Translations under genes and position numbers: made by a program
Notes under the pieces: model-generated
The model's database searches: none
The model's input: only the letters and a program-made list of their open reading frames with translations
What the model was told of the DNA's origin: nothing
Shown: one piece after another, positions 1-9,559 of the stretch
Position numbering within the stretch: position 1 is the first letter of the stretch
Layout: each line of letters opens with the position of its first letter
NCBI RefSeq assembly: GCF_001766235.1
Contig: NZ_CP015164.1
Span: forward strand, 1,082,501-1,146,500
Length of the DNA: 64,000 nt
DNA from: Acetobacter ascendens
Lineage (GTDB): Bacteria; Pseudomonadota; Alphaproteobacteria; Acetobacterales; Acetobacteraceae
Direction of reading: 5' to 3'

Positions 1-54
1 CTCCGTCTCGGTGAAGCAGCTTCTACACCCCATCCCAATACAACGTCAATATAC

Positions 55-87
55 AAAATCAGAAAAAATTCATGTTTCTGATTTTTT
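55..87. terminator. Bidirectional hairpin terminator
   Basis: An 11-bp perfect inverted repeat (55-65 pairs with 75-85) with a 9-nt loop is followed by T residues on the + strand and by a T-rich tail on the - strand. It sits directly after the stop of the UvrA2-type gene, so it probably ends that transcript. It may also end a + strand gene entering from the left edge, of which no convincing reading frame can be identified in 1-75. Confidence 0.6.
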
Positions 88-2599
88 ATAGATATTCACG
101 CAGGAAAGGGCCTGTACGGCTCGCTGGGTTTTTAGCGATATCTGCGGGCGTGCCTCTGGCAACAATCTGCCCACCTTCATCCCCCGCCCCTGGCCCCATA
201 TCCAGCATCCAGTCACTTTGAGCAGCAAGCCGCATATCGTGCTCGGCCAACACAACCGTATGCCCCTGCGCAACAAGCTGCCGCAGTTGACGGGTAAGCC
301 GATCTACATCTGCTGGATGCAAGCCGGTCGTGGGCTCATCCAGAACATATAATATGTGCCCTGCCCGCTTTTTTTGAAGTTCCGTCGCCAGCTTAATACG
401 CTGCGCCTCTCCACCAGATAGCGTTGTGGCAGGTTGGCCCAAACGCAAGTACCCCAAACCTCCCTGCCGCAAGGTATCAAATCCATGCGCAATGTTTGGG
501 CTATCAGCAAAAAACTCATGCGCTTCATCAACGCTCATGTTGAGTACATCAGCGACGTTGCGCCCTTTAAGAGTAATAGCCAGCACTTCCGGCTTGTATC
601 GTGCGCCATGACATTCCGGGCATGGAGCATACACACTGGGAAGGAACAGCAATTCCACTTCAATAGACCCCACACCCTCACACCGTGGACAGCGGCCTTT
701 TGCGACATTGAATGAAAACCAACCCGCATCCATTTTCTGTTGCTTAGCCTGCGGCACAGCAGCAAAAGCTTGCCTGATCTGGTCAAACAGCCCCGTGTAA
801 GTGGCCAAATTAGACCGAGGAGTGCGGCCAATAGGCTTTTGATCCACTACCACAAGGCGCCGGATATTTTGTAATCCGCTGACCACCTGCCCTTCCGGTT
901 CAGCACTTTCCGCAACTTCTGGGATATCGTTATCGTCTGCCTCTGGTTGCTCAACAGGTTCTTTCTGCCCAAGCGCCTTGGAAACAATACTGACCAATGC
1001 CTGACCGGTTAAACTGGATTTACCGGAACCAGAAATACCCGTCACAACCGTCATGACACCTAAAGGGAGATCAAGCGTAACGTTGCGTAGATTGTTCCAG
1101 TTAATGCTTTTCAGGCAAAGCCACTCTTTAGGCTTAAGCGGCTCCATCTGCCCGTAATTGACCTCATCAAAAATATACGGTCGTGTGCGGGAACGAGAAA
1201 CAGACTTCAGTCCATCCAACGGGCCACTATACAGGATTTCTCCCCCTTTTTCGCCAGCATCTGGTCCAACATCCACCAGCCATTCTGCATGACGGATAAC
1301 CTGACAGTTATGCTCCACCACCAAAAGAGAATTGCCAGCATCCAACAATCCATGCAGCGCCTTAAGCAGGGCTTGCGTATCACATGGATGCAAACCAGAG
1401 CTTGGCTCATCTAGCACATACAACACGCCAAACAGGTTGGAACGAATTTGGGTTCCTAACCGCAGGCGTTGATATTCACCAGGAGAAAGTGTTTGCACAC
1501 CTCGGCTTAGTTGAAGATAGCCTAACCCTAATTCCAATAGCGTTTGCAGCCGCTCTATCAGCGCTTCCACAATGCCATAAGCCGCAAGCCCTGTGGCATC
1601 GGTTTTCTTTTTGAGTTGCTGGCTTTGTTCCTGCAACACGGCCGTAATGTTCTTAAGAGGCAAGGCAGATAGCTCAGCAATATTACGCCCTGCAAATAAC
1701 ACCTGAAGCGCTTCGGCTTTGAGCTTTTGACCATGACATTCTGGGCATATACTGCTGACCATGAAAGATGCAGCCCTCGCCCGCATTTTGGCGCTTTGCG
1801 ATTTGGCAAAGGTGTTCAGCACATACTGACGTGCACCTGTGAATGTACCGTTATAATCAGCCGGGACACCATGCTTTATGGCCTCTAACACCTGCTCATG
1901 CGTGCGGCCGGGGTAAACGGGCTCTGTTGGGGTTTCCTTCGTGTAAAGGATCCAGTCGCGCGTTGCCTTGGGAAGATCTTTCCACGGGATGTCTACATTC
2001 ACGCCACGCGTGATCAGAATATCCCGCAAGTTCTGGCCCTGCCATGCCGTTGGCCATGCCGCAACGGCCCGTTGCCTGATACTAAGCGTATCATCCGGCA
2101 CCAATGTTTTTTCTGTGACATCGTAAATGCGCCCAAGCCCATGGCAGCGTGGGCATGCCCCCATTGGCGTGTTGGACGAGAAATCTTCTGCCTCTAAACG
2201 GCTCATGCCTGCAGGATACGTGCCTGCCCGTGAATACAGCATGCGCAAGAGGTTTGAGAGTGTTGTGAGGCTTCCGACAGAAGACCGACTACTGCTACCC
2301 CCACGCTGCTGCTGCAAGGCAACGGCTGGAGGTAGGCCTTCTATGGCATCCACAACTGGCACTGGCATCTGATTAAACAACCGACGCGCATAAGGAGAAA
2401 CAGATTCCAGATACCGACGCTGGGCTTCTGCATAAATTGTACCAAATGCCAGCGAGGATTTACCTGACCCTGAAACGCCAGTCATCACAACAAATTTGTC
2501 ACGCGGCACAGAAACAAAAACGTTTTTTAGATTGTGTTCACGTGCCCCGCGGACACAAATCATATCGGCAGGGTTGCTGGCAGAAGGTTGTGTTTTCAT
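86..2599 (-). CDS. uvrA: UvrA2-type (class II) UvrA-like ABC ATPase
   Basis: A DNA-binding double ABC ATPase of the UvrA family, 837 aa. It has two Walker A motifs (GVSGSGKSS near residue 41 and GISGSGKSS near 525), two signature motifs (LSPGE, LSGGE), two Walker B/D-loop motifs (VLDEPSSGLHP, VLDEPTTGLHP) and CxxC zinc pairs (CPRCHG, CPECHG, CPRCEG, CPECHG). Canonical UvrA is about 940 aa. Here the segment between the first ATPase half and the first zinc pair, where UvrA carries its UvrB-binding domain, is missing, which marks UvrA2 paralogues linked to damage tolerance or drug resistance. The first signature reads LSPGE instead of LSGGE. It is apparently monocistronic. The start is ambiguous: the ATG at 2599 lies only 6 nt after a TATAAT, so either a leaderless message or a later start (Met13) is possible. 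Confidence 0.9.
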   Translation of the reverse strand: MKTQPSASNPADMICVRGAREHNLKNVFVSVPRDKFVVMTGVSGSGKSSLAFGTIYAEAQRRYLESVSPYARRLFNQMPVPVVDAIEGLPPAVALQQQRGGSSSRSSVGSLTTLSNLLRMLYSRAGTYPAGMSRLEAEDFSSNTPMGACPRCHGLGRIYDVTEKTLVPDDTLSIRQRAVAAWPTAWQGQNLRDILITRGVNVDIPWKDLPKATRDWILYTKETPTEPVYPGRTHEQVLEAIKHGVPADYNGTFTGARQYVLNTFAKSQSAKMRARAASFMVSSICPECHGQKLKAEALQVLFAGRNIAELSALPLKNITAVLQEQSQQLKKKTDATGLAAYGIVEALIERLQTLLELGLGYLQLSRGVQTLSPGEYQRLRLGTQIRSNLFGVLYVLDEPSSGLHPCDTQALLKALHGLLDAGNSLLVVEHNCQVIRHAEWLVDVGPDAGEKGGEILYSGPLDGLKSVSRSRTRPYIFDEVNYGQMEPLKPKEWLCLKSINWNNLRNVTLDLPLGVMTVVTGISGSGKSSLTGQALVSIVSKALGQKEPVEQPEADDNDIPEVAESAEPEGQVVSGLQNIRRLVVVDQKPIGRTPRSNLATYTGLFDQIRQAFAAVPQAKQQKMDAGWFSFNVAKGRCPRCEGVGSIEVELLFLPSVYAPCPECHGARYKPEVLAITLKGRNVADVLNMSVDEAHEFFADSPNIAHGFDTLRQGGLGYLRLGQPATTLSGGEAQRIKLATELQKKRAGHILYVLDEPTTGLHPADVDRLTRQLRQLVAQGHTVVLAEHDMRLAAQSDWMLDMGPGAGDEGGQIVARGTPADIAKNPASRTGPFLREYL

Positions 2600-2645
2600 G
2601 GGGGCATTATACGCCCCCTATTTCTGCCCTGTGGTATGGAAAAAA
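2600..2645 (-). promoter_or_regulatory. Promoter -10 box just upstream of uvrA2 start
   Basis: On the - strand a perfect TATAAT (2606-2611) lies between two 6-bp arms, GGGGGC and GCCCCC, that form an inverted repeat. The box ends 6 nt before the annotated ATG, so transcription would begin at or inside the start codon. No good -35 box is visible at the right distance (about 17 nt upstream reads CCACAG). The G/C arms could be an operator overlapping the promoter. Confidence 0.45.
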
Positions 2646-2682
2646 GAATAGGTGCCCTGCATGTGCCGCTTTCTGACGTTTA

Positions 2683-3546
2683 CGGCGTGTCGTCAGTTAA
2701 GCCCTGAGAGTGGCACGTGAGGGTTGTACTTTGTGTCTGCGTGTGCTGACTGTTTTCCCGTTTTTTTGGGGAGACAGACAGATGCGGCGCTATAGTTTAC
2801 GCGATGACCAGTGGGAGCGGATAAAGGATCTTCTTCCTGGTCGAGAAGGCTATGTCGGCGGCACTGCGGTGAACAACCGTCTGTTCGTGGAGGCGGTGCT
2901 GTATCGCTATCGCGCGGGTATTCCATGGCGCGACCTTCCTGCCCGTTTCGGTGACTGGAAAAACGTGCACTGGCGTCTGCGCCGCTGGTGTGAAAGCGGC
3001 GTCATCGAACGGATATTTCGTTATCTGGCCGCTGATTACGACAACGAATACATGATGATCGACAGCACAATTGTCCGAGCGCATCAGCATAGTGCCGGAG
3101 CTCTCAAAAAAGGGGCACGGATCAGGCCATCGGACGATCACGAGGCGGGCTAACTACAAAGATCCATGCCATCTGCGACGCTCTGGGCAATCCAGTGGAA
3201 CTCGGCATCACACCGGGACAGGATGCCGATATCACCCAGGCAGAACCACTTCTGGAAAACATCGAACCGGATGCTTTCCTTGCTGACAAGGCGTATGACG
3301 CGGACAGGTTGATCGATCGGCTGATACAGCGCGGGATTACCCCGGTCATCCCGCCAAAACGCAACAGAACGACACGACGGAAAACCGATTTTTCTCTCTA
3401 CCGCGAACGGAACCTTGTTGAGAGGTTCTTCAATAAACTCAAGCAGTTTCGCGCTATCGCAGCCCGCTACGATAAACTGAAATCGACCTTCCTCGCAGCC
3501 GTGCAGTTCGCCTCAATCATCATCCTGCTTAACTGACGACACGCCG
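2683..3546 (+). mobile_element. IS5-family (IS427 group-like) insertion sequence, copy A
   Basis: An 864-bp element with perfect terminal inverted repeats of at least 19 bp (CGGCGTGTCGTCAGTTAAG at the left, its complement at the right), flanked by TA on both sides (2681-2682, 3547-3548). The transposase is split over two frames. Length, TA target and frameshifted orfAB organisation fit the IS427 group of the IS5 family. It is intergenic, between uvrA2 and the symporter gene. A second copy, identical as far as read, lies at 19682-20545 in the same orientation. Confidence 0.9.
2782..3536 (+). CDS. IS5-family transposase, orfA/orfB joined by frameshift
   Basis: The first frame (2782-3153) carries the N-terminal DUF4096-like domain (RYSLRDDQWERIKDLLPG) and the first catalytic Asp (MIDSTIVRAHQHSAG). 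The second frame carries the remaining DDE part: FLADKAYDADRLI with the second Asp and YRERNLVERFFNKLK with the Glu. The frames meet at A6G4 (3106-3115). A -1 shift there joins them into a 251-residue protein and gives the expected GRSRGGLTTKIHA motif. Both copies in the window carry the same shift, so it is most likely programmed frameshifting and not decay. The start at 2782 follows a GGGGAGA purine stretch. Confidence 0.85.
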
Positions 3547-4617
3547 TAGCGTAGGTAACAGAGCACCTGATTAACTTAAATAAAACCTACAGAGTATCCT
3601 CTGTGGGCCCATCAGAAAGAGCACCTTCCCATTTGGCCGAGATTGCAGCGGCATAGCCATTGCCTAGCACATTGGTTGCTGTGCGCATCATATCCAGAAA
3701 ATGATCAATACCCAGAATAAGCGCAATGCCCGCCTCTGGCAGACCAAACTGAGGGAGAACAGCCACAAGTGTAACAAGCGAGGCACGGGGCACGCCAGCA
3801 ATACCCTTACTACTGAGCATCATCACCAGCAGCATCAAAAACTGCTGAGACCACGGCATATGGATACCGTAAGCCTGTGCAATAAAAATGGCTCCGAAAG
3901 ACTGAAACAGAATGGAGCCATCCATATTAAAGCTGTACCCCAATGGCAGCACAAAGCCACTAATCCGGGTGGGTACGCCAAAATTCTCCAGTTTTTCCAG
4001 CAACAATGGATAAACGGACTCACTGCTTGCCGTAGCAAAACCCAGCAGCACAGGCTGCACCAATTCACCCACCAGCGTTTTAATGCTGCGCCCCAGAACC
4101 AGAAATGCAATAAAGGTCAGAACGCCCCATTGCACAAAAATCGTGCCGTAAAATTCCGCCAGAAACCGCCCAAAATGCAGCAACATACCTGCGCCACTTT
4201 GCGCCACAGTGCCCATAATGGAGCCAAATACAGCCAGTGGCGCCAGCACCATTACCATGTCTGTCATACGCAGCATGATATGTGCCAGTTCTTCGGTCCA
4301 TTTCAGCATGGTCTCACCTGCTTTACCCGCTGCGGGCAAAGCCACACCAAACAGAACCGAGAACACCACAATCTGCAGAATATCATTACGCGCCATGGCA
4401 TCCATGACACTGGTTGGCACGACATGCAGCAGAAATTCAACGGGTTCAAAAGGATGCTTCAAAGACGAAATATCAGATGGCAAAGGCGCTGAAAATCCAT
4501 AACCCGGCTGAAGAATATTGGCTGCAAATAAGCCGATAAGCAGCGAAATAAAGGACATGGAGATAAACCACAGCAAAACGCGCCCACCCACGCGCACCAC
4601 CAAGGTATCATCCCCTA

Positions 4618-5670
4618 GAGCATAATCCGATCTAATAGGTTCATTTTAAGATTCCCATACTGGTCGAAATCTGATTCATACTATGTGCCGGTATGGAGGC
4701 CGGCCCGTATGACCCGAGCCCTGTCTGCTGACCTTCGCCGCCGCACGATTGCGGCTGTTGCCTCTGGCATGACCCGTCGTGCGGCGGCGGTTCGTTTTGG
4801 TGTGTCTTCGTCGAGCGTTATCCGCTGGGTTGCTGAGTGGCAGGCCAGCGGTCGTGACCATGCGCTTAAACAGGGCGGCGATCGCCGTTCTCACCGGATT
4901 GAAGCGTGGTCAACCTTCCTGCTGGCCGCGATTGAAACAAAGGCCGATATTTCCCTTGTCGAACTGGCGGAGACACTTGCAGCGGAACACGGTGTCCGCT
5001 TTGCGCCGAGCACGATCTGGCGCTGTCTCGACCGTCACGACATGACCATCAAAAAAAACGGCGCACGCCAGCGAGCAGACACGGCCCGACGTCGCACAGC
5101 AGCGCGAGGCCTGGTTTGACAGCCAGCCTGACCTTGATCCGACCCGTCTGATCTTCATCGACGAAACAGCCGTCTCAACGAAGATGGCTCGCCTGCGGGG
5201 GCGGTCACAACGGGGCACGCGCTGTCGGATGTCCGTGCCCCACGGGCACTGGAAAACCACGACGTTCATCGGCGGGCTGCGCCTCTCCGGCATGACAGCA
5301 CCGATGATGCTGGACGGCCCAATGACCGGCGAATGGTTTGCCGCCTATACCCGCAAGGTGCTCGTTCCAACCTTATCACCGGGAGACGTCGTCATTCTGG
5401 ACAATCTGCCCGCCCATAAAGGAGCCGTTGCCCGCGAGGCTGTGGAGGCAGTCGGCGCCAGGTTGTTGTTCCTGCCGCCCTACAGTCCTGATTTCAACCC
5501 GATCGAAAACATCTTCGCCAAAATGAAGGCGTGGATCAGACGGGTGGCACCGCGAACCCTCGACGCTCTTCAAAATACCGTCTGTGGAGCAATTGACGAT
5601 ATCTCTCATCGCCAGGCCGCCGCGTGCTTCACCGCCGCTGGATATGAACCAGACTGATCGGATTATGCTC
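4618..5670 (+). mobile_element. IS630-family insertion sequence
   Basis: A 1053-bp element with perfect inverted repeats of at least 15 bp (GAGCATAATCCGATC and its complement) and a TA duplication at 4616-4617 and 5671-5672, the classical IS630/Tc1 target. It interrupts the symporter gene in the opposite orientation. Confidence 0.93.
4709..5657 (+). CDS. IS630-family transposase, two frames
   Basis: The first frame (4709 to 5119) holds the helix-turn-helix region (MTRRAAAVRFGVSSSSVIRWV). The second holds the DDE domain with FIDETA, ILDNLPAHKG and NPIENIFAKMK giving D, D and E. The frames meet at an A8 run (5051-5058). A +1 change there joins them into about 315 residues, the usual length for this type. 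Many IS630 elements of Alphaproteobacteria have this orfAB organisation, so programmed frameshifting is likely. The ATG at 4709 has GGAGG 10 nt upstream and is preferred to a GTG at 4685. Confidence 0.85.
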
Positions 5671-6070
5671 TAGCTTGCCAATGCCGCTTACCAATGTAGC
5701 AAATACCAACGGCGCAATAATCATGCGGATAAGCCGCAGAAAAAGCCCCGTTAACAAGGTTGCCACCTGATGTGCAGCCGAAATATAGGCCGGAAACAGA
5801 TCATGCACCGCAAGCCCGCATAAAATGCCTAACACAAGGGCAATCAGGATAGCGTAGGTGCGCCGTTTGGTATTAGTGGGTGAAGCAACCGCTGCCATCT
5901 GTCATTCTTCTCCCTTTGGAGCATGAAACTTGTCAAAAAGAAGGCTCATATAGGGAAGAAGACGCAAGAGGTCAAAGCTGTAAAACAAGCAAAATTATTT
6001 CTTAACCGTATCTTTTACTTAACAATATAAATGATTACCTGCCCATTTTTTGGCAAGTGCCTGATACAGA

Positions 6071-6712
6071 CTATTCAGGTTGCAAAGACCATACACTCTC
6101 GGTAGCCGGCGTACCGCCTTTTAAACCGCCAGAAAATGAAGTATTTTCCAAGCATCTGATAGCATATTCTGCCCCGTAATACTGCTGAATATCTTGCTGG
6201 GTTACGCTAAATGGTGGTCCGGCTATACAAGTTTGATCATATTCCAAAGTAACAAGGAGTTGCTTCGCCTTGCTTGAGATATCCAGCAGATGCTCTGCAT
6301 AAGTTGCGCGCATAGCAGGCGGTAAAGCGACCAGAGCAGCCCGATCATAAATAGCCTGCACATTTCCCAGCAGCTTACGAGAGAGTGTGAAAATATCGCC
6401 CACGAATATGTTAACGTTTTCCGCCTGAAAACACAGCATATTTGGTGCTATATGAGATATTTGCGGCGTTATGCCGAGTTCGGAAAAGAGCTGTTCTACC
6501 GCAATCTGGCTAAGCTCTACCCCAACCACATTTATCCCGCGTTGCAGAAGCCAATGAATATCTAGCGTTTTGCCACATAACGGTACAAAAACACGCGCGC
6601 CCTCTTGCAGCCCCAGAACAGGGAAATATTTGACTAAAAGTGGATTAACAGCGGAAAGATGAAAGCCAATTTGGTTTTTCTGCCATTTCATATTCCAGAA
6701 TTGTGCATCCAT
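6071..6712 (-). CDS. tpm: Thiopurine S-methyltransferase
   Basis: A cytosolic SAM-dependent methyltransferase of the TPMT family, 213 aa, the normal bacterial length. The N-terminus has the family pattern FWNMKWQKNQIGFH, followed by the SAM-binding segment VFVPLCGKTLDIHWLLQRG and, near residue 135, IYDRAALVALPP. Bacterial homologues methylate thiopurines and also selenium or tellurium compounds; the natural substrate here cannot be told. It is divergent from grxB (124 bp between starts), and no partner operon gene is evident. Confidence 0.92.
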   Translation of the reverse strand: MDAQFWNMKWQKNQIGFHLSAVNPLLVKYFPVLGLQEGARVFVPLCGKTLDIHWLLQRGINVVGVELSQIAVEQLFSELGITPQISHIAPNMLCFQAENVNIFVGDIFTLSRKLLGNVQAIYDRAALVALPPAMRATYAEHLLDISSKAKQLLVTLEYDQTCIAGPPFSVTQQDIQQYYGAEYAIRCLENTSFSGGLKGGTPATESVWSLQPE

Positions 6713-6836
6713 TTTGGCCTCTTTCTGTTATAAAATTATTCAAACCATGTTTATGCTTAGTGCGTAAACAATAAAGCGAACACCCTGTTTTAACAGGATA
6801 TTCGACCTTACACTCTGTATCAGAAAGTTGTCTCTC

Positions 6837-7481
6837 ATGCGTAAACTTTATGTTTATGATCATTGCCCATTCTGCATCAAAGCCAGAATGATTTTTGGCC
6901 TCAAAAATATTCCAGTTGAGCTTGTTGTTCTGCAAAATGATGATGAAGCAACGCCCATTGGCATGATCGGTCAGAAAATGCTGCCTATTCTGGAAGAAAA
7001 TGGGCACTATATGGGGGAAAGTCTGGATATTATTGCGCATATAGATCAGGAAGGAGCGCCTCTTCTTACTGTTCCCGCTCGGCCAGAAATTTCTGATTGG
7101 ATCAGCCGTTCTAGCTCTTTGCTGTATAGGCAGTTCCTTCCCCGTGCAGCAGCAGCTCCTTTTCCGGAATTTTCCACCACATCCGGGCGAGCATATTTTA
7201 TACGCAAAAAAGAGGCTTCAACCGGTCCATTTTGCGAGGTTTTTAATGAAGGAACAGAAGCCCTTCTCCCTTTAAACGCATTGCTGGAAGACTTATCTCT
7301 TCTTTTACCAGAACCATCTGCGCTTCAGGGACCGCTCTCTTATGATGATATCCATCTATTTGCGCACTTACATAGTTTTTCCATCATCAAAGGGCTTACC
7401 TACCCTGCTGCAGTAGAGAGCTATAGGCAAACACTTTCCAAGCGTTCGGGCATTCCTTTGCTGGATGCTATAGCCGTCTGA
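6837..7481 (+). CDS. grxB: Glutaredoxin 2
   Basis: A GST-fold glutaredoxin, 214 aa, close to the 215 aa of E. coli GrxB. The active site CPFC lies at residues 9-12 (LYVYDHCPFCIKARM), followed by the cis-Pro region KMLPILEE and GESLDIIAHID. It reduces protein disulphides with glutathione in the cytosol. An in-frame TTG lies 9 nt upstream, but the ATG gives the normal N-terminus MRKLYVYD. A strong hairpin follows the stop. Confidence 0.93.
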   Translation: MRKLYVYDHCPFCIKARMIFGLKNIPVELVVLQNDDEATPIGMIGQKMLPILEENGHYMGESLDIIAHIDQEGAPLLTVPARPEISDWISRSSSLLYRQFLPRAAAAPFPEFSTTSGRAYFIRKKEASTGPFCEVFNEGTEALLPLNALLEDLSLLLPEPSALQGPLSYDDIHLFAHLHSFSIIKGLTYPAAVESYRQTLSKRSGIPLLDAIAV

Positions 7482-7488
7482 TTATAAA

Positions 7489-7546
7489 AAACTTTTCCTG
7501 TGTGGCGTTTGCTGAGAATTCACAATCAGAAACACAGGAAAAGTTT
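7489..7546 (+). terminator. Long-stem hairpin after grxB
   Basis: A perfect 15-bp inverted repeat (7489-7503 and 7532-7546, AAACTTTTCCTGTGT and its complement) encloses a 28-nt loop, 7 nt after the grxB stop. There is no proper T tract, so it may stabilise the 3' end or act as a weak terminator. Confidence 0.5.
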
Positions 7547-7829
7547 GTATATAAATAAATACTCAAAATAATACATTAGTAATTTTTTTATAATTTATGA
7601 TTTTAAAAAAGTAATTTTGTTTTTATTGTAAAATTATATATTTATTTTCGCATATTATAATTACTGTAAAATAATATATTCTAAAATTTTTCCGTTGAAA
7701 ATTTCATCAGAAAATATTATCAAGGCAATGTTATGACAACTGGCATAAGGAGAGGTCTTTCCTTTAGAATTGTAATTCTTCCACAACATCAAATGGTTTC
7801 GTTTTCTTGTGGCCTTTAGATGGGTGCCT

Positions 7830-7857
7830 GTTTTATATTATTGCAATAATATAAAAC
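7830..7857. repeat. 28-bp perfect AT-rich palindrome
   Basis: The sequence reads the same on both strands, with centre TTGCAA and arms GTTTTATATTA. It lies about 320 bp upstream of the MFS gene and about 350 bp after grxB. It could be a dimeric regulator's operator or a cruciform/terminator stem; there is no adjacent T run beyond the palindrome itself. Confidence 0.55.
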
Positions 7858-8104
7858 CATAATCTGTTTACTCTCAGATTTTTCCTTTTCTCCCATCTGG
7901 CAAGCAGATACATCCAGCTATCGCATAGTGCCGCAGACCCGCTGCGCTCTTTTTCCCTCAGACACATGTCCTGAGGCTTTTATGGTTAGAAGCCCCTATT
8001 GGCTTTCACCATTCAGGCGCGGACTTCTCCCGAACCGTATTTTTCCACAAGATTCCGGAGTGAACGGCCATTTGGCATCACCCGGAGAATTGCAGTCAGC
8101 CAGC

Positions 8105-8128
8105 ATATTCCGCACTTCGGTGGAATAT
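8105..8128 (+). promoter_or_regulatory. UUCG-tetraloop hairpin in MFS leader
   Basis: The arms ATATTCC and GGAATAT pair, with CAC/GTG closing a C(TTCG)G tetraloop and one bulged G. It ends about 45 nt before the start codon of the transporter gene. Such stable hairpins suggest a structured 5' leader, possibly controlling access to the ribosome site. Confidence 0.4.
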
Positions 8129-8172
8129 CCCGTCAAAATGACGGTTGCCTGTGTAAAGAGGAGTATCTCCCC

Positions 8173-9528
8173 TTGAAACAGACAGACCCTCTGTCGCCTC
8201 CGCCTGCATCGTTTGCAGATCGTCTTGGAATTCCCGCGCCTCTGTTCTGGGGCTTTGTGGGGCTTCTGTTCTTCATGATTGGTGATGGTGTAGAAGCCGG
8301 TTACCTTGCCCCTTATCTGGAAGGGCATGGTACATCAGCCGGTAACACCGCCCTTTTGTTCACTATTTACGGCGTTACAGTTTCCATCTCCGCATGGCTC
8401 TCTGGCCCACTGTCTGATCTATGGGGCCCCAAGCGCGTCATGTGGATCGGCTTGGCTATCTGGGCCGTTTTTGAAGTTATCTTTCTGGCCTGCGGTGTTG
8501 CCGTTAACAGCTACCCCATCATGCTGCTGGCATATTCCCTGCGTGGCTTAGGGTACCCGCTGTTCACTTACGGTTTTCTGGTATGGATTGCCGCTGCCAC
8601 ACCACCGCGTCAGCTTGGTTCTGCTGCGGGCTGGTTCTGGTTTGCCTTTTCCGGTGGCCTGCCTACCTTGGGTTCTCTGTTCGCCAGCTTTGCCATTCCT
8701 GTTATTGGGGAAATGGCCACTTTCTGGTCTTCTCTGGGAATGGTTATTTTTGGTGGTCTGCTGGCTCTGCTGCTTACGCGTGAACCTACAGGCTCTCAGC
8801 GTTTGGCGGCCCCCGGCACCCCCGCCAAGGATATCTTCTTTAGCTCCATCAGCATTCTGTGGCGCGAACCCAAAACGTTTGTGGCCATGGTGGTACGCAC
8901 CATCAACACATCATCCGAATACGCGTTTTTGGTGATTATGCCGACCTTCTTTACCAAGGTTATTGGTTTTACACTTTCTCAGTGGTTGCAGCTGCTGTCT
9001 ATCGTGTTCCTGTCCAATATTCTGGTAAACCTGTTTTCCGGTATTTCAGCAGACAAGTTCGGTCATCGTGAAGTTGTAGCTTTTGGTGGCGGCATTGGCG
9101 CAGCTATTATGGTGCCTGCCTTCTATTACGTGCCGCAGATGTTCCCCGGCAACTTTATGATTGCCGCTATTGTGGGTGCTTTGTATGGCGCATCCTTGGC
9201 TGCTTTTGTACCTCTATCCGGCTTGGTGCCCCAGATCTGCCCAAAGGAAAAAGCTGCAGCTCTTTCCGCTCTTGGGTTGGGTGCTGGTGCCAGCACGTGG
9301 GTTGGCCCGGCCATTGTAACATGGTTTCAATCCTGGCGCGGTGTTGAAGGCATCATCTGGATCTTCTCTGGTCTGTATGTTGCTTCTGCCCTGATGACCA
9401 TGCGCCTGACTATTTCACCCGAAGCACGCCGCTATCTGAAAAAAATCTCCGAACGGGAAAAACAGAAGCGCGCAGCTGCTGCTCGTGGTGATATTGCTGA
9501 AGAACTTTCCCTCAGTAAACAATCCTGA
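8173..9528 (+). CDS. MFS transporter, polyol permease-like
   Basis: An inner-membrane major facilitator, 451 aa with about 12 hydrophobic segments. The motif between helices 2 and 3 reads GPLSDLWGPKRVMWIG, and the N-terminal block FVGLLFFMIGDGVEAGYLAPYL resembles the ribitol/arabitol permease branch (RbtT/DalT/CsbX), so a sugar alcohol is the likely substrate; this is inference from similarity. The TTG at 8173 is chosen because AGAGGAG lies 9-10 nt upstream. The frame is open further upstream, but that part is polar and overlaps the leader hairpin. It is followed by a strong terminator, so it is monocistronic. Confidence 0.82.
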   Translation: MKQTDPLSPPPASFADRLGIPAPLFWGFVGLLFFMIGDGVEAGYLAPYLEGHGTSAGNTALLFTIYGVTVSISAWLSGPLSDLWGPKRVMWIGLAIWAVFEVIFLACGVAVNSYPIMLLAYSLRGLGYPLFTYGFLVWIAAATPPRQLGSAAGWFWFAFSGGLPTLGSLFASFAIPVIGEMATFWSSLGMVIFGGLLALLLTREPTGSQRLAAPGTPAKDIFFSSISILWREPKTFVAMVVRTINTSSEYAFLVIMPTFFTKVIGFTLSQWLQLLSIVFLSNILVNLFSGISADKFGHREVVAFGGGIGAAIMVPAFYYVPQMFPGNFMIAAIVGALYGASLAAFVPLSGLVPQICPKEKAAALSALGLGAGASTWVGPAIVTWFQSWRGVEGIIWIFSGLYVASALMTMRLTISPEARRYLKKISEREKQKRAAAARGDIAEELSLSKQS

Positions 9529-9559
9529 AGCCGTTCTGCTTTATATGCAAAGCTGGCAA

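Larger units (their letters stand above)
3587..5898 (-). pseudogene. Dicarboxylate/amino acid:cation symporter (DAACS), split by IS630
   Basis: A sodium- or proton-coupled carrier of the GltP/DctA family in the inner membrane. The N-terminal 76 residues lie at 5671-5898 and the rest at 3587-4615, with an IS630 element between. Removing the element plus one TA joins SGIGKL to GDDTLVVRVGG in one frame and gives a 418-aa protein, normal for the family. The C-terminal part keeps the conserved transport core (GFATASSESVYPLLLEKL, LPLGYSFNMDGS, GIDHFLDMMRTATNVLGN). The 3' fragment has a TTG that could restart translation, but the first membrane helices would be missing. It is probably inactive in this strain; precise excision would restore it. 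Confidence 0.9.
7547..8172. other. Gene-free leader region upstream of the MFS gene
   Basis: About 625 nt without a convincing gene. The first half is very AT-rich (7547-7740), the second has normal composition. It contains a 28-bp perfect palindrome and, near the MFS start, a UUCG-capped hairpin, both listed separately. A short reading frame at 7928-8176 lacks a ribosome site and family features. Confidence 0.5.

Noticed and set aside
1..75. 3' end of a gene entering from the left edge on the + strand
   Set aside because: One frame is open to a stop at 75-77, but that stop lies inside the terminator hairpin and the residues match no family I recognise.
3701..4492. 263-aa open frame on the + strand
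   Set aside because: Antisense to the dicarboxylate symporter; low-complexity His/Gln/Asn-rich composition typical of a shadow frame, and no ribosome site.
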